Positions 5,493-5,816 of a stretch of DNA of 5,816 bases are shown here, piece by piece. A model generated the notes under the pieces. It was given only the letters and a program-made list of their open reading frames with translations, had not been told where the DNA came from and did no database searches. Positions within the stretch are counted from its first letter, which is position 1; every line of letters starts with the position of its first letter. Source of the stretch: Verrucomicrobiota bacterium (lineage in GTDB: Bacteria; Verrucomicrobiota; Verrucomicrobiia; Limisphaerales; CAIQOK01); contig JANYDP010000599.1 of NCBI GenBank assembly GCA_025363535.1, positions 1 to 5,816 of the forward strand. The letters are read 5' to 3'. A program made the translations under genes and the position numbers.

Positions 5493-5816
5493 TTAGTGCT
5501 GGCTCAGTCGAGCGAGTGTAAATGCTTCTCGTTCCGCCTCCGAAGTTTCGACAAACCTCCAATGTTCCCCTTGGTAAAACTCATAAACGCCAAGCTGCAT
5601 TTTATCGGTTCGTATCGCAGCCATTTCAGCCAATTCTGAACATTCTTCGCGCAGTGAGAGTTTTGTTTCTTTCTCAACTACATCCTTCACTCTGGCATAA
5701 AATTTCATCCACCAATCATAGCTTGGTGTTGGTTTGTCAATGCGGTGAAATCTCAACCCCAAAACAATCCAATAGAAATGGTCTCTGCCCAAGTGCCCAT
5801 CGTCTTCATAAAATTC
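5493..5816 (-). CDS. Unrecognised protein, 5' end outside window
   Basis: The frame is open from the window edge to TAA 5495-5493, giving 107 visible residues. A TTG at 5792 could be a start, but the sequence before it (EFYEDDGH) continues smoothly in frame, so the true start probably lies outside. The visible part is rich in aromatic residues (HFYWIVLGLRFHR, YDWWMKFYARV), then has a charged helical segment (VVEKETKLSLREECSELAEMA) and a YEFYQGEHWRFVE strand-like region. There is no signal peptide or membrane span in what can be seen. I do not recognise the family. Its base composition is plainly more AT-rich than the glycosidase genes, which suggests a different origin. A terminator follows it, so it is probably not co-transcribed with the antitoxin genes. 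Confidence 0.7.
   Translation of the reverse strand, partial: EFYEDDGHLGRDHFYWIVLGLRFHRIDKPTPSYDWWMKFYARVKDVVEKETKLSLREECSELAEMAAIRTDKMQLGVYEFYQGEHWRFVETSEAEREAFTLARLSQH

Noticed and set aside
4828..5496. Plus-strand 222-codon open frame across the TA locus
   Set aside because: It is antisense to both DUF433 genes, which have clear family signatures; the repeated peptide-like segments in it only mirror the duplicated antitoxin genes on the other strand.
1..5816. CRISPR array, tRNA, rRNA or insertion sequence
   Set aside because: No regularly spaced repeats, cloverleaf, rRNA-like tracts, transposase motifs or terminal inverted repeats were seen on reading both strands.

Overview
The window looks like a chromosomal accessory segment of a GC-rich, polysaccharide-degrading bacterium. 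The closest guess is Verrucomicrobiota (Pedosphaera/Limisphaerales-like). That guess rests on the mix of a secreted glycoamylase-type hydrolase, a divergent GH20 hexosaminidase and a DUF433/PIN-like toxin-antitoxin locus; no rRNA or marker gene is present to prove it. All well-supported genes lie on the minus strand, so the biological order runs from high to low coordinates.

Layout in reading order. (1) 5816-5493: the 3' part of an unrecognised protein gene, visibly more AT-rich than the rest and closed by a hairpin plus T-rich tail (5463-5426). (2) 5415-4547: a tandem toxin-antitoxin locus. The first DUF433 antitoxin gene (5379-5167) overlaps a start codon that opens only a 10-codon stump resembling the N-terminus of a PIN-like toxin, so its partner seems to have been lost. 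A second DUF433 antitoxin gene (5079-4861) follows, with an intact DUF5615-type PIN-like toxin (4864-4547) joined by an ATGA overlap. Both antitoxin genes have closely similar promoter-like sequences, placed so that transcription should start at the A of the ATG; this predicts leaderless mRNAs. (3) 4547-2748: a GH20 beta-N-acetylhexosaminidase whose ATG overlaps the toxin stop codon (TAATG), making antitoxin, toxin and hydrolase one apparent translationally coupled operon. (4) 2747-2442: a 306-bp intergenic stretch holding a terminator-like hairpin and a degenerate small membrane-protein-like frame on the plus strand, plus a weak -10-like box for the next gene. (5) 2441-1974: a small helix-turn-helix protein resembling phage CII/CP76-type regulators. 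(6) 1886 to beyond position 1: a secreted two-domain protein with an export signal, a beta-rich carbohydrate-binding-like domain and a glycoamylase-like (PF10091, GH144-related) catalytic domain cut by the window edge.

Working picture (inference): two glycan-active enzymes, one exported and one apparently cytoplasmic, flank a regulator. The hexosaminidase has come under the transcriptional and translational control of an adjacent TA module, which itself is a duplicated and half-decayed pair.
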